26,616 bases of DNA, taken from positions 1 through 26,616 of the IMG/VR virus record IMGVR_UViG_3300009420_000073; one strand, given 5' to 3'. A model generated the notes under the pieces. The model was not told the origin of the DNA. It did not search any database and worked only from the letters and a program-made list of their open reading frames with translations. Origin of the DNA: a virus. Shown piece after piece: positions 8,381-16,922 of the stretch (its first letter is position 1; every line of letters begins with the position of its first letter). A program made the translations under genes and the position numbers.

Positions 8381-8713
8381 TTATGCGCTCAATGCTATTG
8401 CTCTAATGTCAGCTATCCTCGGAACTCTGTATGTCTGTTCTGCTAGGAACAAGATCTTAATTTGGAAGAATTTAAACGTTTCATGTTCTTGTCCTCCAGA
8501 TGAGTAATAACGTAATCTGTATGTGCCGTCTGCTTGTGGATACTTAAATGCTGATTGCTTTTCAGCTGTAGCTACTTTATAATGTAGTCCGGCTGATATT
8601 GATTTATCAGCGGCCTGATCTAAGATTGCAACAGTTGTGTTTGCAGATGCTACTCGTCCGAGTACATAGTCATCTGATAGACCACCTTCAGTAACAACAA
8701 GAAGATCACCAGC
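8381..8713 (-). pseudogene. Start-less 110-codon continuation of the 573-residue gene
   Basis: After the TAA at 8714-8716 the frame stays open for 110 codons to a TAA at 8381. It has no ATG or GTG, and its only TTGs are far downstream. The residues are plainly coding: AGDLLVVTEGG, DYVLGRVASANTTVA, YPQADGTYRLRYYSSGGQEH, FKFFQIKILFLAEQTYRVPR, and the ending IADIRAIALSA. That ending resembles the usual C-terminus of this protein group (PRVxDFRAIA). It can only be made by readthrough or after loss of the stop. Possible readings are a programmed readthrough extension, a nonsense mutation (CAA to TAA would give YQAGDLL), or a sequence error. It fills what would otherwise be a gap of 334 bases before the next gene. 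Confidence 0.6.
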
Positions 8714-10435
8714 TTAATAAATTGTATTAGCAGTAGCTACTGTTACACTTGTACTTCCGTTTGTAACAGCGGCTGTACCTGTTTGTCTGGTTGTTGAGTT
8801 TAATGTAGGTGAGCTTGGAACTGTATACTTAAATTCTTTAAAATCATTAGCTGCGGTAGAAGATGAAAACATCTCTGCCTGTTCAGGCGCTTCATTTAAT
8901 CTTGTCCATTGCTTAGATACTAGTTTATCTTCATCATCAGATGATGTAAACATTCCATAAGCAACTATAGAGGTATTAGCTGGTCTGTAGCCTGTAACAT
9001 ATACGTTCAAGTCTTCTGCTTCTAACCCTGGGGCTAGTTGAACAGTCTTACTTAAATACTTAGATGCAGCAAGGCCTTGCCCGAATTCTTGTTCACCTGT
9101 TTGAAGATTATTAACTGTGTTCTCATAAGTCTCTAACGCTGATATGTCTGTGTCATAAATTGGTGAGACAGATCTGTTAGTCGTTTGAAGTTTAGAGGTT
9201 ATAACAAGAGACTTAGCTCCAGCTCCATTAACAATCTCATTTGATTTACTATGTACAGCAGCTTCTAGTCTAGCATTTTTATTAGTAATACCAAACATAA
9301 TTTGCTTTGTTTCTTTTGTAGCAAAAGCTGTCTTACTAGTTTGTGTAATAGTAGATGTTAGTGTTGTGCCTGACGGCTCAGTTTTGTATATCATAGGTTT
9401 AAAATAACTTGTTGTCTTATTTTGAACCTCTGTTATTGTTGAGTTAGCATTTGAAGTACATCCTTTAATAACATCAGTGTTAGCAAAGTAGTTACCAGAG
9501 CCAGAGGCTGCTGTTGAGTCTTTCAATGTCATTTCTACTGAACCAGTTTTACTTACGTACTTGGATACTCTTCCTGTAGGTGTCTTAGCAACTTTACCGT
9601 CTGACATACCGACTATCGGTGCACCCAATATTGTTAACTGAGTATCTGAATCTACTGATTTAATTTTAACTACATCAGCTGTATCTGTTGCAGCGGTTGA
9701 TCTAACTACAATTGAATCTCCTGATGCGAGGGTAGATGAGAAGCTTGTGCCTGATCCGACTATTACATTGTTACCAACTACTAATGTAGCTGTTCCAGCA
9801 ATAAATGCAGATGGAACTTTATATACTTCTTCGTTTTCAACGTATGCGCCAGAAACAGAAGTCAGTGAGAAGAACTCTAAGTCCCTGTTTGTTGTTGTTA
9901 CTAGGCCTGTTGTATTAGTATTATAAACAGCTTTATATAATCTCATTTTTAAATCAGCATCGAGTCTTGGTTCCCATACATCTGATGCTGAGACAAATAA
10001 TACTCCGTCTCCCCAATTACTGCCGATCGGCTTACCAGATACAATTTCATTCTCGCCTTGTTGTGTATACCAAATTCTATAATCTGGTGAACCAAAGTCA
10101 GGTTTGATTGCAAGTGCGTATTGAGTTCCTGTTTTAAGATATACAGGGCCATTAAAGACACATCTTGTGCTTACTTGCCCTGTTGTTGAGGTAGCCACTT
10201 CTGCTGATTCAAGTGCAATAGTACTCAATGGTAATACTGTTCTTGTTGGATATCCGTTTGAAACTTCTCTTATGTCTATGTTAACGCCACCGACACTATC
10301 TTTTGAATAGAAGAAGAGATCAACTGACGTGATATATAAGCCATCAGCATCAGGACACATCTCAGGAGTTACCCTGAACGTTTGTGCGATAGGATCATCG
10401 TTTAATAGGGCCTTGTTGTACCATTTATTTTGCAT
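8714..10435 (-). CDS. DUF4815 module, third segment (virion structural protein)
   Basis: A 573-residue protein, in the same frame as the 1141- and 232-residue segments. The N-terminal part (DDPIAQTFRV, GLYITSVDLFFYSKDSVGGV, NIDIREVSNGYPTRTVLP) is the 'DPLAQ-SF / VDLFF' domain seen in large marine T4-like structural proteins, a beta-rich jelly-roll-like segment that often follows the DUF4815 part in one polypeptide. Here it has its own start: ATG with AAGGA seven bases upstream. The remainder is beta-rich and Thr/Ser/Asn-rich. It ends ATANTIY before TAA at 8714, but the same frame continues for 110 codons without a start, again in family style. Role: probably peripheral baseplate or fibre-base protein. 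The true product may be 573 or, with readthrough, 684 residues. Confidence 0.8.
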   Translation of the reverse strand: MQNKWYNKALLNDDPIAQTFRVTPEMCPDADGLYITSVDLFFYSKDSVGGVNIDIREVSNGYPTRTVLPLSTIALESAEVATSTTGQVSTRCVFNGPVYLKTGTQYALAIKPDFGSPDYRIWYTQQGENEIVSGKPIGSNWGDGVLFVSASDVWEPRLDADLKMRLYKAVYNTNTTGLVTTTNRDLEFFSLTSVSGAYVENEEVYKVPSAFIAGTATLVVGNNVIVGSGTSFSSTLASGDSIVVRSTAATDTADVVKIKSVDSDTQLTILGAPIVGMSDGKVAKTPTGRVSKYVSKTGSVEMTLKDSTAASGSGNYFANTDVIKGCTSNANSTITEVQNKTTSYFKPMIYKTEPSGTTLTSTITQTSKTAFATKETKQIMFGITNKNARLEAAVHSKSNEIVNGAGAKSLVITSKLQTTNRSVSPIYDTDISALETYENTVNNLQTGEQEFGQGLAASKYLSKTVQLAPGLEAEDLNVYVTGYRPANTSIVAYGMFTSSDDEDKLVSKQWTRLNEAPEQAEMFSSSTAANDFKEFKYTVPSSPTLNSTTRQTGTAAVTNGSTSVTVATANTIY

Positions 10436-10438
10436 CTC

Positions 10439-10471
10439 TTATTCCTTCTTAAATCTTTTATAATTATTCAT
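10439..10471 (-). other. 10-codon mini-frame between two TAA codons
   Basis: Directly after the TAA at 10472 an ATG opens a 10-residue frame (MNNYKRFKKE) ending in TAA at 10439. It is in the same frame as the pieces on both sides. It is basic, and its end carries the AAGGA that serves the next gene. It is most likely a spacer, possibly coupling translation of the 573-residue gene. I cannot show that it is made. Confidence 0.3.
10443..10447 (-). promoter_or_regulatory. Shine-Dalgarno of the 573-residue structural gene
   Basis: AAGGA on the minus strand seven bases upstream of the ATG at 10435. It argues that this segment is independently translated, unlike the segments starting at 11170 and after 8714. 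Confidence 0.65.
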
Positions 10472-11170
10472 TTAGTACAAGTCCATATAATAGGTGTGAT
10501 AGTCCATATAGTCTACACCAGTATACCCGCCGCCTGAGCCTGTAATCGCTGTTTGAGCTGATGAGCCTGTGCCAGTTGTTGTTGTGTTTGCTGGCGCGTC
10601 TGTTACAACTGTTACTCCGGTATTAGTACTACTATTAGCATATGGATAACCATTAGCACCCCAGAAGTAATCTCCGTACCAGTCATTGTATGCCATAGTA
10701 GTATTTGAAGATGTGCCTGTATCTATATCTACTGAAGAGTTACTAAACTCATCTGTTGATGTATTCAAATCAAATGTTGGTGTTCTTGTTGATAGAGTTA
10801 CTGATTCTTTTTCTACACTATAATTATATGCATTATATGTTTCTGATGCAGTAGAGGTTGCTGTATCTAAGTTATCTATTGAGCTTACATCTGCAATCAT
10901 TAGCTGTCTATCACCTACCATGAATGTTCCTTTTGGTAGACTAAACACTGCTTGAATCTGACCTTTAAAGTCAGTAGTCGTCGTTCCACCTGGCACACCA
11001 CATATAAAGACGTTCTTAGCATTCTTAGCCATGTAAGTAGTTGGTGTTGCTATTGAATCAACAGTTCCTTTCTTTGTATATGCATTAATGTCTTTATTAT
11101 CAAAGAAGAAGTAATGCCTTGTATTTGGTCTCAGGCCTCTAGCAGCGATTCTAATATCTCTAGCTCTCAT
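10472..11170 (-). CDS. DUF4815 module, second segment (in frame after TAA)
   Basis: A 232-residue open frame from an ATG at 11170. It lies in exactly the same frame as the 1141-residue gene, which is separated from it by one TAA (11225-11227) and 18 sense codons (ESTTPVGDFVTDISISSF). Its opening MRARDIRIAARGLRPNTRHY, then FFFDNKDINAY, and the later DFKGQIQAVFSLPKGTFMVG read as an internal domain of large DUF4815-type proteins, not as a protein start. No purine-rich ribosome site precedes the ATG. The end is again Tyr/Gly-rich (GGGYTGVDYMDYHTYYMDLY). It may be made by readthrough of the TAA, by reinitiation, or be a broken downstream part. Structural role presumed; the coding nature is clear from residue pattern and frame length. 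Confidence 0.68.
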   Translation of the reverse strand: MRARDIRIAARGLRPNTRHYFFFDNKDINAYTKKGTVDSIATPTTYMAKNAKNVFICGVPGGTTTTDFKGQIQAVFSLPKGTFMVGDRQLMIADVSSIDNLDTATSTASETYNAYNYSVEKESVTLSTRTPTFDLNTSTDEFSNSSVDIDTGTSSNTTMAYNDWYGDYFWGANGYPYANSSTNTGVTVVTDAPANTTTTGTGSSAQTAITGSGGGYTGVDYMDYHTYYMDLY

Positions 11171-11224
11171 AAATGATGATATAGATATGTCTGTTACAAA
11201 ATCGCCAACTGGTGTTGTTGATTC

Positions 11225-14200
11225 TTAGTAACCCATTGATAGTTGCTGAGTTGTTTTTAAATATGTATCAGTAGTTGTTGTAGTAGTTTCGGTTACTGTT
11301 GTTTCTGTAGTTGCAGAAGTGCTTCCACCCCAGCCCCAATTGCCACCCCAATAGTCGCCTCCGTAGCCGCCGCCATACCCATTATAACTTCCGTAATTGT
11401 ATCCTTCATACCCGCCCCAACCATAGTATCCATAGTCTGTTGTCTGCGTGTCTGATGTAACCGTATTCTGAGTTTGAACATCTGAACTAGTACCAATCTG
11501 ATCAATATTTGTTTTTGTTAATGGATAGATTTCATTGAGATTGTCTACCATGTCCTGCATGCCAGAAGCTGTATCAATAAATATATCTTTTGTTCCTACT
11601 ACTGTTTCATCATATCCAGTATCATACATTGGGTCCAGACTAATAGATCCAATATATTTAAAATAAGTTTCAGTACAAGGTCTATGGCTTGTTGCTATGT
11701 CTTGTACAATAAATGGCTCTTCTTGTGCTGGAAGAGTCCATGTTCCGTTTAACTCAATTACATTGCTTGTGTTAGCAACTATTAAGTCAAGAGTATCTTT
11801 TACGAATGATGGATGAAATTCTGTTGCTGTTTCATCTATACCACATCTAAATTCCCTGTTGTTTAAATCAGCTGAATTAAAGTCAGTAGCTGGGTCAACT
11901 AAGATACCATTTTTAAATCTATCGTTGCCATTGGAGTCTGTAATAGCCATGTCTTTGGTTTTTGTTTCTAATTGAGTTAGCGTTGTGTAATACTCAATAT
12001 TTTTAAGACGCTTATCAATCTTACCGATCTCTTGCATTGTATAACGCCTAACGTTTTTAGGAGATATTATAACAGTCTGATTTTTACGTGTAAGTGTTCT
12101 TGCTTCTGCTGACGTCAGAGAAGGGTAAGGTGGTATTGCTATAGTACCAATCTGTAATGCGTCCGGTACCTTTGTTGGAGGTAATGGTCTAGAAGCTGCT
12201 GCTCCTCTCTTAGTAGTAACGTAACCTTCTTTTGTTATGTTAATACTATCTATTCTTCCTAGGTAAAATTCTATGTTACATTGGAGTTGCTTATTAGGAG
12301 CTGCTAAGAATAGGTCACCAGCAGGAAATGATTCTGTTGCTGATGGGTTAATTGTTGCTGCCCCTATAGTCGTTGCTACTACTCCTGTATTAGCAACTTG
12401 AGGTCTTACATCATGTACATCTCTTAGATCAGCTGAGAAGCCATTATCGCTCTCATAAACAGGTACTTCCTGAGGCGTTAATGGTGTTGTACCATCTGAA
12501 GCCAGGTAACTAGATACTGTAAAGAATCCAGATCCTGACGCAGGTGCGCCTGCATCAAAAACCTTTGCTTCAACTAATATTTTATCTGAAGCTCCAAGGC
12601 TCTGTGTTGGTAATTTAGATAGTTGACTGAGCCCGTAGAATGTATCCGTCTGGCCTTTTTCTAACTTAAATCCTGTTTTACTTTGTGTATTCGTATTTGC
12701 ATAAGTAGATCCAACATAGACATTTTCAATTGAGTCAACGTCTGGATGTCCTAAGGACCATGGACCAACGTTTGTTGTAGTATTATTAGCAGCATCTAAT
12801 TTAATAAAGATTGTTTTAAGTGTCTTTGTTAGTGGTGCTGCATTAACCTTCTTCTCAGGGAACGTTACATTCCATGCTGCTGAAGTAGATATAGTGCTGG
12901 CTAGAGCTCCTGTTAATACTATTGTTGCTGTACCAGATGAAACAGATATTGAGATTAAGTCAGTATCTACTGCTGCGTTATTAGCTATTCCGCCTGCTGT
13001 TACTAGTGGTCTAATTATAAACTCTTTCTTCTGACTTGATGTTAGTACTCCACTATATGGGAATACACCAGATACAGATGTAAGTGTTAAAGTATTAGAT
13101 GACGAAGTAACCTGCTTTTGTGTTCTATAAGTATAGTCAACACTATTTGTTGTTTTAATAGCATTTTTTGGAAATTGATATATGCCTGGTACACTTCTTG
13201 GCTCTTTAATTACAGCCTGTGAGTTTTCTAATACTGCATCAGCAATACCGGAGCCAGATATGGATGCCGCTTTAACATTTCTAAATGCTTTACCAGCGGA
13301 CATTTTAATATCAATTAAGAATAATTTGTATTGTGCTTTGACTGTGCCTTGTACACCTGCATGCCATTGGAACCCTCTAACCTTAGCTGTTCCTATTTCC
13401 GCTCCAGGAACTGCGTTAAGAGCTGCTCCGTTCGTTAAAGCGTCTTTAGCAGTATCTCTTAATGAGACTGTGGCCATTGTATTAGAATTAAATCCACCAA
13501 CGAGCTCATCAACAATAATATAGTTACCCATATTTTGAGTAGTGACAACTCCGTCTGTATTTGCAAATGCAACAGATTTCTGTACTGGCAATCTAGTTGT
13601 ATTATACTGCTGAGATCTATTACCTTTAACGTAATGATGTCCTGGTCCAACTAATAAATTAAAGTGACTTGTATTAGCCGCTTCAGCTGCCATGTTGTTT
13701 GATCTTATGCTGTAATCACCGCTCTCGTCATATGTTCTTTTTGACATTTCGTCATTAATAACATTGTACTGAGTAGTTAGTTTCTTAGCAATTGGAAGCC
13801 CGTTCTGGAAATCCATAACTGAAAGGAAGTTACTATTTGATCTAGAGTCTGCTGTTGGTATAGCAACTAAAAAAGGATCTAGTTTTAATCTATCTGCTCC
13901 AGGAGCATTTTCGTTATTGTATCCAGAAGCATTATCAAGCAATGTTGAGTCAGCATCTGAAGAAACTATTGATTCAGTTACATCAAAGCCGATTGATACA
14001 TTGTTTGGTTTATTAGTATACTTAGATGCAATAACTGTATTAGAGCTTACCTTAAGGAAATGTCCTTTTGAGTATATAAAGCCTTCTGATGTAGTAACAG
14101 CAAATCCATCGCCGACTGCTGTAGCTGCATTAGTTATTTGTGCACCAGCAACTGTAACTGTCTTAATTAATGTATTAGCATTATAAGCTGTGTTTGAGTG

Positions 14201-14650
14201 AATCTCAATATTTTCTGTTGTTGTGAATGTTTTAGCTTCTGATATACCTGTTGTAAGATAATCAATATACAAAGTTGTAAGGTTAGGATCTTGAGATGTT
14301 AGGCCGTCAGCATATGCTGCTACTTTAGCAGTTGTATTTGATGTTGCGCCTTTAGCGTAGTATCCTTTATATGTAGATGGTGCTACTGGAGAACCACCTG
14401 TATCTAGATCAGTGATCTTAACAAAGCTATAAGATCCGTCCAAAGACATACTACACCCTTCGATGATTGTGCCTTCTTTATAGATATTGTTACCAAATCT
14501 CTCAACTTGTTTTTGTAGTATCGTTTGAAGCTGGGTAAGCTCTCTTGCTTGCAAAGCAACAGCTGGTTTAAATAAGACGCGCTGGAATTTTTTATCCTCG
14601 CTGTAATCGTCGTAGTATGGGCTTACATTGAAATTTGTGTCTAAACTCAT
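11225..14650 (-). CDS. DUF4815-type virion structural protein, first segment
   Basis: A 1141-residue protein. Its N-terminus (NVSPYYDDYSEDKKFQRVLF, then PAVALQARELTQLQTILQKQ, VERFGNNIYKEG) is the signature of DUF4815 proteins, large structural proteins of marine T4-like phages usually found next to baseplate and fibre genes. A second recognisable block lies at about 900-1000 (VRRYTMQEIGKIDKRLKNIE, YYTTLTQLETK, NREFRCGIDETATEFHPSFV). The last 75 residues hold a Gly/Tyr/Trp tract, then a Thr run, ending QLSMGY before TAA. After that TAA the same frame stays open and continues in the same family style, so this may be only the first part of a longer protein. AGGA seven bases upstream supports the start. 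Probable role: peripheral baseplate or fibre-attachment protein; exact function unknown. Confidence 0.82.
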   Translation of the reverse strand: MSLDTNFNVSPYYDDYSEDKKFQRVLFKPAVALQARELTQLQTILQKQVERFGNNIYKEGTIIEGCSMSLDGSYSFVKITDLDTGGSPVAPSTYKGYYAKGATSNTTAKVAAYADGLTSQDPNLTTLYIDYLTTGISEAKTFTTTENIEIHSNTAYNANTLIKTVTVAGAQITNAATAVGDGFAVTTSEGFIYSKGHFLKVSSNTVIASKYTNKPNNVSIGFDVTESIVSSDADSTLLDNASGYNNENAPGADRLKLDPFLVAIPTADSRSNSNFLSVMDFQNGLPIAKKLTTQYNVINDEMSKRTYDESGDYSIRSNNMAAEAANTSHFNLLVGPGHHYVKGNRSQQYNTTRLPVQKSVAFANTDGVVTTQNMGNYIIVDELVGGFNSNTMATVSLRDTAKDALTNGAALNAVPGAEIGTAKVRGFQWHAGVQGTVKAQYKLFLIDIKMSAGKAFRNVKAASISGSGIADAVLENSQAVIKEPRSVPGIYQFPKNAIKTTNSVDYTYRTQKQVTSSSNTLTLTSVSGVFPYSGVLTSSQKKEFIIRPLVTAGGIANNAAVDTDLISISVSSGTATIVLTGALASTISTSAAWNVTFPEKKVNAAPLTKTLKTIFIKLDAANNTTTNVGPWSLGHPDVDSIENVYVGSTYANTNTQSKTGFKLEKGQTDTFYGLSQLSKLPTQSLGASDKILVEAKVFDAGAPASGSGFFTVSSYLASDGTTPLTPQEVPVYESDNGFSADLRDVHDVRPQVANTGVVATTIGAATINPSATESFPAGDLFLAAPNKQLQCNIEFYLGRIDSINITKEGYVTTKRGAAASRPLPPTKVPDALQIGTIAIPPYPSLTSAEARTLTRKNQTVIISPKNVRRYTMQEIGKIDKRLKNIEYYTTLTQLETKTKDMAITDSNGNDRFKNGILVDPATDFNSADLNNREFRCGIDETATEFHPSFVKDTLDLIVANTSNVIELNGTWTLPAQEEPFIVQDIATSHRPCTETYFKYIGSISLDPMYDTGYDETVVGTKDIFIDTASGMQDMVDNLNEIYPLTKTNIDQIGTSSDVQTQNTVTSDTQTTDYGYYGWGGYEGYNYGSYNGYGGGYGGDYWGGNWGWGGSTSATTETTVTETTTTTTDTYLKTTQQLSMGY

Positions 14651-14657
14651 TTAATTA

Positions 14658-14661
14658 TCCT
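14658..14661 (-). promoter_or_regulatory. Shine-Dalgarno of the DUF4815 gene
   Basis: AGGA on the minus strand seven bases before the ATG at 14650, overlapping the TAG stop of gp8 at 14660-14662. Confidence 0.6.
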
Positions 14662-16915
14662 AGAATTCTAATATTAGTTTGAAAGTTTCGCTTTGTGCGT
14701 TTCCTCTCGAAACTGGTGAAATGTTCTCTTTGTAAATAACTTCTCCAGAACCTTTCTTTACTTCAGGTAGCGTAACGCCTGTTATTTTCATTTGCGCAGC
14801 ACTAGTGGCTCCTGTAATATATTTATCACCCCCAGCAACATCAGATATTAAGAATGTATTCTTAGTATCAACTAACTCTACTGTGCCGTGAGATGATCCT
14901 GGTGTTATAAGAACATGGGCGTTTGCTAAGGACTCGCCTTGGTCTACTCTCTCGTCTTCTATTAAACCATTACCTTGTGTGCCAGCGTATGTGACATTCG
15001 CTGTATATTTAAAAGTCTGATTAAAAACTGTTGTTGGTTGAGTCACTGAGCTCACTACTGAATTCCCAGATGCATTGCCGTCAATAGTTTCTGTTGTAAA
15101 GAACCCTCTTATATCTTTCATTGCAATACCGGATGCATTTGCTGATACAACCGTCGCAGTTGCGTTAGATGTTGCACCTGTTATTGACTCTCCGGCTACA
15201 AATGTGCCAGCTGAGGATGAAAGTACTAATGTTCCATTTGCAAATAATGGATCTTTAATAATACCTATCTCTCTGAAATCGTTGTTGGCAGCTAATTTAG
15301 CTGACTCTGTATTAGCTATTGTTACACTAATACCTATTTTGTTTGCATGTAATTCTTTTTCAATATCTGAGCCATGGCCACCCTTTGGTGATATTATAGC
15401 TCTACAAGATGCTGAATTAGCAATGTAGCTATTTGATATTGCGTTTGTTACAAATCCTGTATTACCTTGAACACTGACAGTAGCATAAGAATAATTATTT
15501 CCTATTGCAATCATCTGAACGTTGGCGACTGTATTAGCATTTAGGACACCGTTAATAACAGCTCTTGCCTTTGCTCCAGTTCCATCACCGATTATAAGCA
15601 CCTGAGGACCAATTGTAAATTTAGAATCAGCTGCTAATGCTGTTGAGAGATTACTAGCTAATAATACTCTTTTTGAGCTTGCTGTAACAACATACTCATC
15701 AATAATACCTAGTTGACCTGATCCTGTTCCTTTCTCAACATAAAAAGATGACCCTTTATAGAAGTCTGTATTAGATGATAGTGAATCTCCTGCTTGTGTT
15801 ACTGAAGATATATTAGCGTATGTATTAGAGCTAACACCTCTAATCTGATCTACTGTATCAATTGTGCCTATAATAGACGATACAGTTAAGTGGGTAGCAT
15901 TCGAATCAACAATGACACCATTAGCTTGTCCAAGCCTTGATATAATATTGGCTGAAGATCCAGTTGATGTTGTAATAGTTACTGTAGGAGTTCCTACATA
16001 AGATTTTCCTCTATTAGAAATACTAACACCTGTTATACCGCCAGTTGCATTAACTGATGCGATTGTAGCTGTAGCATTAAGAGTCGAACCACCACCATTA
16101 TTAATAGTAAGAGTATCACTAGCTGAATATCCTGTACCACCCGATACTATTAATAATGACTCAACGTATTTTGTTATTACTTCTTCTTTTACAAACCCTG
16201 ATGTACTTCCAACATTAAATAATGAGGACGTTGATCCTGATATAGCTATGAGCTTTGTATCTCCAGCAACACCATATTCAGTAACGAAGCCGTTTGCATA
16301 TCCAGCATAGCCTGTACCGCCGTCTGTTACTTTAATAGCTTGTAGTGTGCCTTCTAGAGCAGCTGCAGTTACAGCAGTATTCGATACTACAGGCATAAAA
16401 GATGCTGTACTAAACTTATCATAGGTTGCTGTTGGAATTGTATATAGATACTTCCATTGATAGCCGTCTGACTCGGTTATGTATACTTCATCGTTAGCAG
16501 AGGTTTCTATTAACGAAGGTTGTTGCACTGAATTAGCACCGTAGTTGTTATCAAGGCATTTAAATACATTATAGTTAGATGTTTCTGATACAACAACATA
16601 GAAGTCTTTCTCTTCTAATTTTTCTGTTGTGTCGTCATACATGTCGTACGAAGTGTTATTAGCCCAAGTCTTTTTATTGACCATAGGTAACACGTCAGTA
16701 TCTGTAATTTGTTTTCCACCTATCATCTGATTGTATGTCTCATAGTGAGAGTTAGAAACACTTGTTAGAGTAGCGGGTGGATTATTTTCATCAGCCCATG
16801 GCTGTGGATTACCATAAAAGAGATACATTATAGTATTCGCAGGCTCAGTTAAAGACTCTTTAAACTGCTGTGCAGCAAATACTTTAAAATTTTGTGTTAT
16901 TAGTTCGTTTGCCAT
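14660..16915 (-). CDS. gp8: Baseplate wedge protein gp8, enlarged
   Basis: A 751-residue protein whose ends match gp8, a wedge subunit that binds gp7 and gp6 in T4 (334 residues). N-terminal signatures are EPANTIMYLFYGNPQPW (25-40), MIGGKQITDTDVLPMV (64-79), SYDMYDD, NVFKCLDN (116-123) and DGYQWKYLYTIP (150-161). The C-terminus (VIYKENISPVSRGNAQSETF, then KLILEF) is also the family ending. Between about 195 and 690 there are repeated beta modules not present in T4 gp8: SGGTGYSASDTLTI, ITTSTGSSA, SNATHLTVSSIIG. The same modules occur in the gp7-position protein, suggesting expansion or exchange between neighbours. The start lacks a good Shine-Dalgarno and lies seven bases after the upstream stop. 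Confidence 0.85.
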   Translation of the reverse strand: MANELITQNFKVFAAQQFKESLTEPANTIMYLFYGNPQPWADENNPPATLTSVSNSHYETYNQMIGGKQITDTDVLPMVNKKTWANNTSYDMYDDTTEKLEEKDFYVVVSETSNYNVFKCLDNNYGANSVQQPSLIETSANDEVYITESDGYQWKYLYTIPTATYDKFSTASFMPVVSNTAVTAAALEGTLQAIKVTDGGTGYAGYANGFVTEYGVAGDTKLIAISGSTSSLFNVGSTSGFVKEEVITKYVESLLIVSGGTGYSASDTLTINNGGGSTLNATATIASVNATGGITGVSISNRGKSYVGTPTVTITTSTGSSANIISRLGQANGVIVDSNATHLTVSSIIGTIDTVDQIRGVSSNTYANISSVTQAGDSLSSNTDFYKGSSFYVEKGTGSGQLGIIDEYVVTASSKRVLLASNLSTALAADSKFTIGPQVLIIGDGTGAKARAVINGVLNANTVANVQMIAIGNNYSYATVSVQGNTGFVTNAISNSYIANSASCRAIISPKGGHGSDIEKELHANKIGISVTIANTESAKLAANNDFREIGIIKDPLFANGTLVLSSSAGTFVAGESITGATSNATATVVSANASGIAMKDIRGFFTTETIDGNASGNSVVSSVTQPTTVFNQTFKYTANVTYAGTQGNGLIEDERVDQGESLANAHVLITPGSSHGTVELVDTKNTFLISDVAGGDKYITGATSAAQMKITGVTLPEVKKGSGEVIYKENISPVSRGNAQSETFKLILEF

Positions 16916-16922
16916 ATAATGT

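Noticed and set aside
8381-14650. Reassigned TAA (alternative genetic code)
   Set aside because: Several neighbouring genes end in TAA exactly at the next gene's start (gp25/gp6, gp6/next gene, hub/spike), so TAA works as a stop in this genome.
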